Assembly: GCA_963783175.1 (NCBI GenBank)
Contig: CAWANG010000037.1
Location: 62,001-126,000 of the forward strand
Reading direction: 5' to 3'
Length of the DNA stretch: 64,000 bases
Source of the DNA: Roseiarcus sp963783175
Lineage (GTDB): Bacteria; Pseudomonadota; Alphaproteobacteria; Rhizobiales; Beijerinckiaceae
Shown here: piece after piece, positions 1 through 8,239 of the stretch
How positions within the stretch are numbered: the stretch's first letter is position 1
Layout: every line of letters starts with the position of its first letter
Program-made: the position numbers and the translations under genes
Notes under the pieces: model-generated
Told to the model about the DNA's origin: nothing
Databases searched by the model: none
The model's input: only the letters and a program-made list of their open reading frames with translations

Positions 1-507
1 ACCCTTGGAAATAAAAGGATCCCGAATATTTCGGACCCGGTCGCGATTTTCGCGCCGGCGCGCGGCAAGCGGCACGACGCGAGTTAGGCCACGCGGCGGC
101 AGGACCTCCTGACCATGAGCCTGGATATAAGATCGGCTGCTGGCAGTGTAATCACGCCGAGGTCGGGCGCAAGAATCTGGTCGCAATGACGCTTGTGCGC
201 GCTGACTGCGGTCGTTCCCGACGGGGTGCCTTTGTGGCCGCTATCCGCCCTTCTCAGACGATCGCCATACGCTCGCGGTTAGACGCTTTCGACCCTGAGC
301 GGGCCTTTGAGATCGGCGGTATGAATGGGCGGGAAGCACGCGAAGCGGACTTTGGCTGAGGGCACACCACTCGCGCCATAACCAGCCGCTTCAGAACAGG
401 TCTAATCGACGACCTTCGATCCCGTGGTTTGGAAGAGCGCCCGCCACGCCGCTGGACACGTTGCTCCAACCGAACCATTATTCCACCAAGCCATGTGGAG
501 CGCGGCC
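1..507. other. No convincing gene
   Basis: Short open frames exist on both strands, but none has a recognisable domain or a clear ribosome binding site with start. The stretch precedes a truncated cyclase pseudogene and looks like degraded element DNA. Confidence 0.4.
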
Positions 508-822
508 ATGGCCGTCGGCGGCTGGCTTCGTAATCTTGGTCTCGACAAGTACGAGGCCGCTTTTCGCGAGAACGGGATAGACGAGTAGGTTCTCCGTCAC
601 ATAAAGGCGGAAGATCTAAGGGAGATCGGCGTCGCGACCGTCGGCGATCGGCGCAAGCTGCTCGCCGCAATCGCGGAGCTGGACGCGACGTCGCCCTCGA
701 CGGACCCCCGCCCGCCGCCTAGCCAATCCGCTCGACCCAAGACTTCTGAGGTCTCCGCCGAGCGCCGCCCGATCACCGTGATGTTCTGCGATCTCGTCGG
801 TTCGACGGCGCGGGCGCGTTGA
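508..822 (+). pseudogene. Truncated SAM-domain/class III adenylate cyclase
   Basis: Reading from the ATG at 508, the translation begins MAVGGWLRNLGLDKYEAAF, a SAM (sterile alpha motif) domain of the kind that starts many rhizobial adenylate/guanylate cyclases. An in-frame TAG at 586-588 interrupts the domain. The same frame then continues through the second half of the SAM domain (LREIGVATVGDRRKLLAAI), a linker, and the opening of the cyclase catalytic domain (RRPITVMFCDLVGST). It ends at a TGA at 820-822, so almost the whole cyclase domain and the usual long C-terminal ATPase/TPR region are gone. It cannot encode an active cyclase. The intact parent family makes cAMP from ATP. Confidence 0.75.
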
Positions 823-842
823 GTTGAGTCCACATTGGGCGC

Positions 843-1052
843 GTGATAACGATCTCGATCTCCCCAGCGGCCTTCGCCGCCATCGCGTCAACGATGCCGA
901 AGGGCTACACCGCCTTGGGCCGCCCGGATGGACAGGGAGGCTATCTCGTTACCCTCGATCCAAAGGTCCTCGCGCGGCTAAAGGCCATGCGCAGGCGGGG
1001 TGAGAGCTACAGCGACGTGATCCTGCGGCTGGCCGAGGTCACGGAACGATGA
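843..1052 (+). CDS. Small ribbon-helix-helix/antitoxin-like protein
   Basis: A 69-residue protein whose C-terminal half (LKAMRRRGESYSDVILRLAE) resembles the second half of small ribbon-helix-helix or VapB-like antitoxins, where an ESYSDVI-type motif is common. Its N-terminal half (KGYTALGRPDGQGGYLVTL) is not diagnostic. Its stop overlaps the ATG of the next gene by 4 bases (1049-1052), suggesting one transcript. No toxin is recognisable next to it. It could also be an element-borne transcription regulator. Confidence is moderate that it is coding and low for the function. Confidence 0.45.
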   Translation: MITISISPAAFAAIASTMPKGYTALGRPDGQGGYLVTLDPKVLARLKAMRRRGESYSDVILRLAEVTER

Positions 1053-1471
1053 CGCGCAGCCGGATCAAATATTTCCAGTCCCGTGCTCTCGCGTTGCCGG
1101 GCGATCTCCCCAGCGTGCTCATTCGATTGATGTTCGCAGTCAACGACATCTCGCTGGCCGCCAACTCAAACGACTTCTGGGCAGAGACGACCGAACAACA
1201 TCGAGCCTACAGGAAGCCGCGCGCCCGAATGTATTTCATTCAGCTGATCATGAGCCACGTCAACGAAGCCTTGAGGCTCATCGAGGAAATCAATGAGCGT
1301 CCCGCCCTGAGGGCCGCCGTTGACCAATGCGATGCTCGTACCGTGGAGAACTTCGAAAAGCTGGTCGCGATCTTGGACGCTCCCGAGAAGCGTGACCATC
1401 TTTCAGGTTTCGAAGCAAGACGACGTTCCATCACGACAAAAAGGTGTCGGCGGAACATCTGCAAAAGGTGA
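1049..1471 (+). CDS. Hypothetical protein, probably frameshifted at its 3' end
   Basis: I do not recognise this 140-residue protein. It overlaps the preceding small gene by 4 bases. Residues 1-115 look like real protein with helical segments (YFIQLIMSHVNEALRLIEEI, TVENFEKLVAILDA). From about 1395 the sensible protein seems to move to another frame, where it reads KTTFHHDKKVSAEHLQ and runs on into the next entry. The annotated tail (RRRSITTKRCRRNICKR) is therefore probably out of frame. No cysteines, membrane segments or signal peptide suggest a role. Confidence 0.4.
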   Translation: MTRSRIKYFQSRALALPGDLPSVLIRLMFAVNDISLAANSNDFWAETTEQHRAYRKPRARMYFIQLIMSHVNEALRLIEEINERPALRAAVDQCDARTVENFEKLVAILDAPEKRDHLSGFEARRRSITTKRCRRNICKR

Positions 1472-2445
1472 TCGCGCACGACCCCACCATGACTTGGGGC
1501 TATTCGGTTGGATCAACTCCGCTCGACTGGCACTACGAACTCGGCGACGCAGTGATGGACCGCATGGTTGTGAGGTTCGTTCTAGGAGCGGACGAGCCGA
1601 GAAGCCCCGAGCGGAGAAAGAAGATCGAGGAGATCGCAACGCGGCTAGATCAGATCGCATTCACTTTCACGAACGCCGCGGCGCGGAGTCGGTTGATAGC
1701 GAAGCTCAGGAATGCGGCGCCCGGCACCCGTGATCGCGGACTTTACGACGAGTTCGAGGCCGCCAAACGTGGCGCCGACGCATCATCGCTCTTCGCGCGC
1801 CTTTCCGGCGAGGATCACGGGCGTTTTCCATTCACCGGGCGTGGCGACGTCAACACGTATTCACTTTTCGCTGAACTGTTCTCAACCCTCCCAAACGCAC
1901 TCGGCCGGGCCGGTGTAATCGTGCCTACCGGCATCGCCACCGACTTATCTACAAGTAATTTCTTCAGCAACCTAGTTACGAAGGGCCGTCTCTTACAGCT
2001 GTATGATTTTCAGACCGGCATGGGTTTCTTCGATGACATTGGCCATGCTCGCTTTAAGTTCTGCTTGATGGCAATCGGACAACGTGTACCCCACGAAAAG
2101 AAAGACACCGAATTTGCGTTCTTCTTGAGGCAAATGAAGGACTTCACACAGGATGACCGCTTCTTCTCGTTGTCGGCCAAGGACATCCTTACACTTAATC
2201 CGAACACGAAAACCGCGCCGGTCTTTCGCTCACGTGTCGATGCCGCACTAATGCGAAAGTTATATGGAAACGTACCGATACTGATTCATGAAGGAACGGG
2301 CGAAGCGCGTAATCCTTGGGGCGTCAAATTCGCAACGGTGTACCACATGTCAAACGATTCTGGCCTGTTTCGCACAGCGGCACAGCTATTGGCTGCACGT
2401 GGGATACGCCAAGGAATGGAATGGGATGTGCCTGAAGATTTCTGA
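1444..2445 (+). CDS. Chimeric gene: hypothetical N-terminus fused to N6 DNA methylase core fragment
   Basis: The first 70 or so residues continue the hypothetical protein upstream. From about nucleotide 1,660 the sequence turns into the middle of a large Eco57I/PglX-type N6-adenine methyltransferase: HGRFPFTGRGDVNTYSLFAE, a VPTGIATDLSTSNFF block, LYDFQTGMGFFDDIGHARFK, and LTLNPNTKTAPVFRSR. The N-terminal part with the SAM-binding motif and the catalytic NPP[FY/W] motif is missing, so the fragment cannot methylate DNA. The frame ends at 2445, but methylase sequence continues in another frame (next entry). It appears to be a deletion fusion inside a decayed restriction-modification locus. Confidence 0.55.
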   Translation: MSAEHLQKVIAHDPTMTWGYSVGSTPLDWHYELGDAVMDRMVVRFVLGADEPRSPERRKKIEEIATRLDQIAFTFTNAAARSRLIAKLRNAAPGTRDRGLYDEFEAAKRGADASSLFARLSGEDHGRFPFTGRGDVNTYSLFAELFSTLPNALGRAGVIVPTGIATDLSTSNFFSNLVTKGRLLQLYDFQTGMGFFDDIGHARFKFCLMAIGQRVPHEKKDTEFAFFLRQMKDFTQDDRFFSLSAKDILTLNPNTKTAPVFRSRVDAALMRKLYGNVPILIHEGTGEARNPWGVKFATVYHMSNDSGLFRTAAQLLAARGIRQGMEWDVPEDF

Positions 2446-3284
2446 AAATGTGGACCGAGGCCGCTGGATTCCTATTTATGAAGCAAAAATGGTAAATCAG
2501 TTCGATCATCGCTGGGCGACATACGATGAGGGTGCTGCCGGCGACGACGACGCACGATATCTGACGTTGGCTGAAAAAAGCGATGCTCACTTTGAAGTCG
2601 GCGCTCGATATTGGAGCCACTCAAAAGAAGTATCCGCGAGACTGGCTGGAATTGGTTGGAACCGCGACTGGCTTTGCGGCTGGAGGGACATAACAAATGC
2701 CGGTAATGAAAGAACGGTGATTGGATCAGTTTTTCCTCTTGCCGGGGTCGGAAACAGCCTGCCCGTGTGGCTCCCGTCGATCTCGATCGAGTTCACGGAA
2801 ACTGGCCTCTTTTGTCGCCAATCTTGCTTCATTACCTTTGGACTACATTGCGAGATTGAAGGTTGGTGGGACACACTTGAATTTTTTTATTGCGAAGCAG
2901 ATTGCCGTTCTGCCGCCTTCTGCCTATTCCGACACTGACCTCGTCTTCATCGTTCCGCGCGTCCTCGAACTCGTTTACACGAGCTATTCGATGACGCCGT
3001 TTGCTCGAGACCTTGGCTACGAAGGGCCGCCGTTCGCTTGGAACGAAGACCGCCGCGCGCTCTTACGCGCCGAACTCGACGCCTTCTATGCCCGCGCTTA
3101 CGGTCTGACCCGGGACGAGCTCCGCTACATCCTCGATCCAGCCGACGTCATGGGCCCCGACTATCCTTCCGAAACCTTCCGCGTCCTGAAGGAGAACGAA
3201 ATTCGGCGATATGGCGAATATCGGACCCGTCGCCTGGTGCTCGAAGCCTGGGACCAACAGTTCGGGACCCGCAGCGCCGCATAA
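2446..3284 (+). pseudogene. N6 DNA methylase/restriction enzyme, C-terminal part in two further frames
   Basis: This continues the methylase. After a shift between about 2,420 and 2,465 the frame reads RWIPIYEAKMVNQFDHRWAT, the characteristic target-recognition block that follows the conserved region in this family. After a second shift near 2,805-2,815 it reads LPLDYIARLKVGGTHLNFF, then IVPRVLELVYTSYSMTPFA and EDRRALLRAELDAFYARAYG, ending at 3284. Each step is a net gain of one base, so some of the damage may be assembly error rather than decay. The order of blocks is that of type IIG/BREX-like methylases. An HNH endonuclease gene follows directly. Confidence 0.65.
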
Positions 3285-3374
3285 AGCTTGACCACAAAGC
3301 CGGGCCGCACAAAAATTCGGCAGGAACAATGGCCACAATGGCGCGAGGCAAGCGCCCGAAGATCAGGCGCAGAC

Positions 3375-4130
3375 ATGAACGATCACGGCTCCTGGCGGAT
3401 CGAGATGCTCGCCACCACCAGCGGGTTTCCGATCAGCCTCGGCCGGGACGATTTCGGCTACCGCTTCGGCGGCCCGGGCCTGAACGGGAAGTCCGTTTCG
3501 ATCCGCTGGACGACGCCGGACACCCTCGCCATGCGGGTTCCTTCCCTGGTGTCGCTGGAAATGCGCAAGGACGCCGAGAGCGCCGCGCCCTATGCCGTCG
3601 ACGCCGTCGGCCTCATCATTTTCGGCGACGCCGGCCCCTACGCTGACAAGGCGATCCGCCGCGCCGCCGCCCTCATACGCGCGCTCCCCGACACGCCGCT
3701 GGCCGCCTACCGCGAAAAGACACAGTCCATGCCCACCGCCACCGAGACCGAGCGCCTCGCCAAGCAGCGTATCGGCCAGGACATCTTCCGCGCGTCCCTC
3801 GAAGACTACTGGAGCGGCCGCTGCCCGATCACCGGCATTTCCGACCGCGCGCTCCTTCGCGCGAGCCACACGAAGCCCTGGGCCGACTGCGAGACCGACG
3901 AGGAACGCCTCGACGTCTACAACGGCTTCCTCCTCGTGGCGCATCTCGACGCGGCCTTTGATGCGGCGCTGATGACGATTGATGCCGATGGGGCGATCCT
4001 GCTGTCTCCGAAGCTCACTGACAAGGCAACCGCACTGCTGAAGCTTGGCGTGGACCGCATCAGGCTCGCGGAGGGGCATAAGCCTTACTTGGCTCATCAT
4101 TTTGAACGATTCCAGAAAATGGCCGGGTGA
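3375..4130 (+). CDS. HNH endonuclease, likely restriction subunit
   Basis: A 251-residue protein from ATG 3375; an in-frame TTG at 3288 would add 29 residues of poor-quality sequence. The C-terminal half holds an HNH_2-type nuclease domain: WSGRCPITGISDRALLRASH provides the cysteine and the first conserved histidine, followed by KPWADCETDEERLDVYNG and FLLVAHLDAAFD. The N-terminal half is typical of HNH restriction proteins found beside N6 methylases. It follows the methylase remnant by 90 bases on the same strand, so the two formed one restriction-modification system. With the methylase broken, an active nuclease would be hazardous to the host, so it is probably silent or needs another partner. 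The end overlaps the next fragment by 4 bases. Confidence 0.75.
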   Translation: MNDHGSWRIEMLATTSGFPISLGRDDFGYRFGGPGLNGKSVSIRWTTPDTLAMRVPSLVSLEMRKDAESAAPYAVDAVGLIIFGDAGPYADKAIRRAAALIRALPDTPLAAYREKTQSMPTATETERLAKQRIGQDIFRASLEDYWSGRCPITGISDRALLRASHTKPWADCETDEERLDVYNGFLLVAHLDAAFDAALMTIDADGAILLSPKLTDKATALLKLGVDRIRLAEGHKPYLAHHFERFQKMAG

Positions 4131-4640
4131 CGTTGACATCCGGTCCTAATTCAGAGCCCAGCGGACCAGTTCAGTTCGTAGGCTTCGACTTCCGCCTGGG
4201 CCAACAACGCCAAGTCGCCAGGCGCGATCTGCTCCGTGCATTTCGACGGTGCCGGTTTCACGGGTTTCCGGCCACCGGAATTGGTCGGTTTCGACCGCGC
4301 CCTCGACTACATCCGGGCCATTCAGCGCCCAGGCGCGCCCACGATCGTGGCCTTGGACCAGCCGACGATCGTGCCCAACGGCGCGGAGGCGAGCCGTTAC
4401 GGCTTCAATGGCCTTGTTGCTTGGTTCGATGATTTGCGCCGAGTCGAGATGCCGAGGAAGGCTGATCAGGATCGCCTCGATGCGTCGATTTGTTTGATGA
4501 TCGCGATCCGTTGGCGTCTTGGCCCGCGCGAAGAGTCAATCGTCCTCGGCGATCTGAAGACGGGCTACATGGTCGCTCCTGTCTCTGCGGTGGTCCGAAA
4601 CCGGATCATGAAGGATGCGCTCACACGAGGCGGCCTCTGA
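4127..4640 (+). pseudogene. DUF429 family protein, frameshifted and internally deleted
   Basis: The start gives QFVGFD, the N-terminus of a DUF429 (predicted RNase H-like fold) protein. One extra T at 4190-4191 throws out the frame, which resumes as SAWANNAKSPGAICSVHFDG, then FTGFRPPELVGFDRALDYIR and PTIVALDQPTIVPNGAE. The central part of the family is missing: the sequence jumps to EMPRKADQDRLDASICLMIA and then IRWRLGPREESIVLGDLKTG. Both termini are thus recognisable but about half of the protein is lost. The function of the intact family is unknown. Confidence 0.75.
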
Positions 4641-5076
4641 AACTCAATGTCCGCCGATATGCGAACATTATGCTGCCGACATCATCGCTCTCACCCCATA
4701 GAAGGGGGCTTCGGCCGCCAGTGGCCTCACGGTACGATAGTGCGTGAACATTCCGACACGCATGGTGCGAGCTATCGCGCAGGTAACCGGCCAATGACCG
4801 GCTCGGGCGGCGCGGCGACGGCAGGTTGGACTCGCGCGGCAACTGCGGGGCTTTTTTGCTTCAATTCGCCAAGCGCTGGTGCGGAAGCTTGACGCATTGG
4901 TGAAACCGGAACTATCTAGGGTCTCGCATCGCCGATAAGATTCGGCTTGGGTCCCAGATGCGGGCTGGATGCTGCGAGCGAGTACGCCGGTGGTCCCTGC
5001 GATCAGTTTCCGCGACGCGCAATGCGGGGTGCTTGGGTGCGCCCTTAAAACCGTCGTCTAAAATAGATCGAAATAG
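4641..5076. other. Intergenic, no convincing gene
   Basis: No gene is visible. A small GC hairpin (ccggCCAATGAccgg, about 4787-4801) and a GC-rich segment followed by six T (4839-4856, gcggggcttttttgc) could act as a transcription terminator on the + strand, but neither is convincing alone. Confidence 0.35.
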
Positions 5077-5410
5077 ATGGCTCTGGGAAAGAAAACCGGT
5101 GGGCGTCAGAAGGGCTCGGTGAACATCTCGACGCGCGAGATGAAAGCCCTCTTTCAAGGCGAGACCGAGTTGATGAGGGCGGCGCTCGTCGACATCGCCA
5201 CCGACAAGACTTCAGCCCGGCAACATCCGCGTGATGGCGGTCCGCGAATATCTCGACCGAGGCTACGGCAAGTCTGCCCAACCATTGAAGGTCGCGACCG
5301 ACGCGTCCCAGCGCTACGACTGGACTAGAATTCCGATTGAGAAGGCGAGGATGGTCGCCGAGGCGTTACGGCTCGCGCAACGTGATGGCATCGTGATCGA
5401 CAACGATTGA
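5077..5410 (+). pseudogene. Phage terminase small subunit-like protein, frameshifted
   Basis: The start MALGKKTGGRQKGSVN and following STREMKAL are typical of small phage packaging proteins (terminase small subunit/DUF5681-like). The frame is lost between about 5,200 and 5,219 by a net gain of one base. It resumes as NIRVMAVREYLDRGYGKSAQ, then LKVATDASQRYDWTRIPIEK, ending at the TGA at 5408-5410. Without the extra base it would be an intact protein of about 110 residues. A fragment of terminase large subunit lies 1.4 kb downstream, which supports a phage origin. Confidence 0.6.
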
Positions 5411-5762
5411 CTGGTCGAGCACAACGCTTCGACTAAGCCGACTCACGACGAGGGCCTTGCCCCACCGACACAGAGGCCAGAAGAGATTCTAAGGGCAGCG
5501 CCATCGTCGGCGTCTAGACCGGCCCCGGTCCGAGTAGCCATTGCCGAGCGTCGCCTTCGGGCTGCCGATTGCCCCGCATTGGGCTGTGACCGGGATCACA
5601 GATGGATTCGAGCATTACAGGCAAATATTGCTAGTTGCACGTCAGAGTGGTTGAATTGAACTAAGGCCGCCGGGGAAGCGGTCCACTGGGGAGGCTCCGA
5701 TAGACCTCTCGTCGCTCGCCGAGCTTGGAAAAACAGCCGGGGTTGCTGGGGTCGCGATTGGG

Positions 5763-6023
5763 ATGATCGCGCTCATCGCGCGAGTTTTGATTGATCGGAC
5801 CTCCTCGTTGCCGCGAGCCGACCGCGCACCGATGCTTCGTTTCGTCGCGGTCGGTGCCTTCTCAATTGGGGCCTTCGGTATTCTTGCTTGGCTTCTGGCA
5901 AGCATGACCAGCGTCCCAAATGGCGGGGGGCCGGGCGGCAACTGCAACGTCGCTGCGGGCGGAATCGGGTCCGGCCACAACACGGTCAATTGCACGTTGC
6001 ACGATCCGAGCCCTAAGCCATGA
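5763..6023 (+). CDS. Small membrane-anchored protein, start codon probably lost
   Basis: An 86-residue open frame from ATG 5763 with one clear membrane segment (MLRFVAVGAFSIGAFGILAW) and a periplasmic tail with CNVAAGGIGSGHNTVNC. In-frame sequence continues upstream (IDLSSLAELGKTAGVAGVAI) to an ATA at 5700, which has a good ribosome binding site (GGGGAGG) five bases before it. The native start was therefore probably an ATG at 5700 that now reads ATA, either mutated or misread. The stop overlaps the next gene by 4 bases. Similar small proteins occur in rhizobia but have no assigned function. Confidence 0.45.
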   Translation: MIALIARVLIDRTSSLPRADRAPMLRFVAVGAFSIGAFGILAWLLASMTSVPNGGGPGGNCNVAAGGIGSGHNTVNCTLHDPSPKP

Positions 6024-6283
6024 GGTGCGGGTCGATACGCCTCGCCGCTTCGCTCGCCGCCGTGCTGACGGTCCTCGCGCCGCATGCAACCGAAGCGGCA
6101 GAAACAGCGGTGTCGGGCTCGTGCACCGTCACAACCGGCGGCATCGAGTCGGGCGGCAACACGGTAACCTGCAATTTCGGTCTGACACCTGAACAACTGA
6201 AGCAACTGACCGAAGCAGCGGTTAGAGGCGCGACCGAGCCCCTGACTCGCCAGACTGATGCGTTCGGCCCTGCTCGCCGCTGA
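6020..6283 (+). CDS. Truncated exported protein
   Basis: An 87-residue protein with a signal peptide (residues 1-27, cleavage after an EA-AE region) and a motif CTVTTGGIESGGNTVTC that echoes the tail of the preceding protein. The part CNFGLTPEQLKQLTEAAVRG resembles the N-terminus of longer rhizobial proteins that continue into a coiled or TPR region. Here it ends soon after, so it is probably a fragment. It is translationally coupled to the gene before it. Confidence 0.45.
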   Translation: MRCGSIRLAASLAAVLTVLAPHATEAAETAVSGSCTVTTGGIESGGNTVTCNFGLTPEQLKQLTEAAVRGATEPLTRQTDAFGPARR

Positions 6284-6426
6284 CCTTGTGTTGATCCCCG
6301 CGCAGCCCTCGCCGTCTAATGTCCGTCCTGTCAAGCGCGGGGCGCGGCAAAGCATCCCGACCCGGTTACATCCTGGATCGAGATGCGTTTGCGAGCGCGT
6401 GAGGTCGGCGGCGGCGTCCACGACGT

Positions 6427-6514
6427 TGGTCGATCAAGCTCTAATCCGCGGGTCAAAACCGCATTACCAGTGGTCGATCAAGCTCTAATCCGCGGGTCAA
6501 AACCGCATTACCAG
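6427..6514. repeat. 44-bp perfect tandem repeat, two copies
   Basis: The unit starting tggtcgatcaagctctaatc occupies 6427-6470 and is repeated without change at 6471-6514. No gene crosses it convincingly. Perfect identity means a recent duplication or an assembly artefact. Confidence 0.9.
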
Positions 6515-6767
6515 GTTCCGTCGCGGGGCTGCCTCTGTCTTCGAACGTGCATCCGATTGCATCGGGCACTAACGGCGAACGAGGATTCCCCTGACCTGAT
6601 GCCGCCGCCGGCTGCACGCGCTCCTATTTCCGGCCTAGGTCGAAGCGATTTGCGTCGAGCCTCAGTCGGAACTGGATCAAGCTGCCTGCAGCGCCACCGG
6701 CCGCACGGATTGCCCGATCGCCCAGATAAAGCCTGCCGCCGCTCCCATCACTCGATATTAGAAATCC

Positions 6768-6910
6768 CTTGCCCGCTATATTGTCGGCACCTCGATCTTG
6801 GGCCGTGGCGCGGACGAGTATGTGATCGACGACCCCTATGGGACGATGCAGGACGCGGGAGCCAAGTCATTCGCGACGGCGTCTGGGAGTGGTTCAACGG
6901 GCACGGGCGT
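6768..6910 (+). pseudogene. Terminase large subunit fragment
   Basis: The translation RYIVGTSILGRGADEYVIDD followed by PYGTMQDAGAKS is the Walker B region of phage large terminases (typically GRGAD..IIDDP). After a frame change near 6868 it continues as IRDGVWEWFNG, the conserved block that follows (RExVWEWF.G). The remainder of the ATPase and the nuclease domain are absent. It is a short relic that, with the small subunit-like gene upstream, shows a packaging module once existed here. Confidence 0.6.
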
Positions 6911-6916
6911 TCGCCT

Positions 6917-7066
6917 GCTTCCGCCCTGCCAGCGCTCCTACGTCACGCTGCTCGCGTCCACCTGCATTGCGAGCGCGCCCTGACCGTTGCAGCTTCCGCC
7001 CTGCCAGCGCTCCTACGTCACGCTGCTCGCGTCCACCTGCATTGCGAGCGCGCCCTGACCGTTGCA
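6917..7066. repeat. 75-bp perfect tandem repeat, two copies
   Basis: The unit beginning gcttccgccctgccagcgct spans 6917-6991 and is repeated exactly at 6992-7066. Its length is a multiple of three, so frames are preserved, but no recognisable protein crosses it. It lies just downstream of the terminase fragment. Confidence 0.9.
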
Positions 7067-7174
7067 TAGTTACGCCACAAGCGCGAATAGACCGGCCAGT
7101 CGACAAGCGGCGAGCATCGCACACGCTCCTGCTTCCGCGCCGTCAAATCCAAATAGGGGCGGGCAGGGTGCGAT

Positions 7175-8026
7175 ATGAATGGCCGGGAGCGTATTTCCGC
7201 GATCGAACTTCTCGAAGGCGCAGCGGCCGAGCTTGCGCAAATCGATCGCGGCCGGGATTATGGCCTCTGGCGGCAAGAAACCGCGCCACGCCTCGGCAAG
7301 GCGCTCGCGCAGGTCGAGCCTTTCAGCGACTTCCGCAATGTCTGGATCTACACCGGGGATGGCGGCGGTCACGTCACTACACCGCGGTTCGGCGAATGGG
7401 CGATCAACCTGCTCGTCGCCAAGAAGAGGCCGGAAGCCATCCTTGCCGCCTTTTCGAGCGAAGTAGAGCGGAATTCAGCCAACTATAGCGAAGTGTCACC
7501 CATTTTCGGCGTCGAGATCGACGCGCCGTGTGACCTAAGCGACGAGGTCACTCTGGTCCCTGAACAGGCGGACGTGCTGGCATCGCTACTGCACCGTTCG
7601 ATCTTTCAGCCGATCGGACTCCCGACCGGCGCATCACTGCTCTACCAGTCATTTACGGTAACGCCGTCGTTCGAGCGGACAGGCAGCCGGACGAGTTCCC
7701 CGCCAAAGTCCGGGAGCGTGACAACTCCAGAGGCGGATCATCGGGACGCGGTGCGTAAGCGTGTCCGCCTCGGTTCCAAGTTGGCCAAACGTTGGACATT
7801 ATCGCTCTGCGCGACGCTTAAGCCACTGTATTTGCTGGTCTACGCCCGTCCACAGCGATACAAGTTTCCGCCTTGCCGGGGCGCATGCCTGCGCGGCTGG
7901 GGAGGGGGAGGAAGCGCCCAGCCGCCGGCGGGGAAACTGCGCCAGGCCGCGGACGGCGCCGCCGGCATCAAGAGGACGCCGAGAAGAAAGTGGGCTTGGG
8001 TCGTGGGTCTCCAAGCCTCAGGCTAG
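7175..8026 (+). CDS. Hypothetical protein with probably spurious C-terminal extension
   Basis: I do not recognise this protein. Residues 1-165 look genuine (ELLEGAAAELAQIDRGRDYG, then WIYTGDGGGHVTTPRFGEWA). The last 100 or so residues are arginine-, proline- and glycine-rich and unlike protein, so the true gene is probably frameshifted or truncated near nucleotide 7,680. The ATG at 7175 follows a gggcagggtgcgat stretch that can serve as a binding site. It points away from the leftward operon of the element and has no visible partner. Confidence 0.45.
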   Translation: MNGRERISAIELLEGAAAELAQIDRGRDYGLWRQETAPRLGKALAQVEPFSDFRNVWIYTGDGGGHVTTPRFGEWAINLLVAKKRPEAILAAFSSEVERNSANYSEVSPIFGVEIDAPCDLSDEVTLVPEQADVLASLLHRSIFQPIGLPTGASLLYQSFTVTPSFERTGSRTSSPPKSGSVTTPEADHRDAVRKRVRLGSKLAKRWTLSLCATLKPLYLLVYARPQRYKFPPCRGACLRGWGGGGSAQPPAGKLRQAADGAAGIKRTPRRKWAWVVGLQASG

Positions 8027-8130
8027 CCTCCGCTCGAAGTCCCGCTTCCTTTCCACCACCGCGACCGTTGCCGTTGCCGTTGCCCCCTCAGCCGGGTTGC
8101 AGCAGAACCCCCACCAGGGGGGCATTGCTG

Positions 8131-8216
8131 GATGCAACGCTGATGCAACGCGGCATCGTTGCAGGGCCGTTGCATGCAACGCTGGCTGCAATGCTAATGC
8201 AACGCGGATGCAACGC
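8131..8216. repeat. Iteron-like cluster of TGCAACGC repeats
   Basis: Five direct copies of TGCAACGC occur at 8133-8140, 8144-8151, 8175-8182, 8198-8205 and 8209-8216. Two inverted GTTGCA cores lie between them at 8158-8163 and 8169-8174. The cluster sits just past the 3' end of the leftward operon that encodes a RepA-like ATPase. Direct repeats like these are typical of replication initiator binding sites (iterons), but they could also be operator sites. Confidence 0.65.
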
Positions 8217-8239
8217 TCCCATGTCGCCGCCGGGTGGGG

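Noticed and set aside
8131..8216. CRISPR array
   Set aside because: The repeats are 8 bp with irregular short spacing and mixed orientation, and there are no cas genes.
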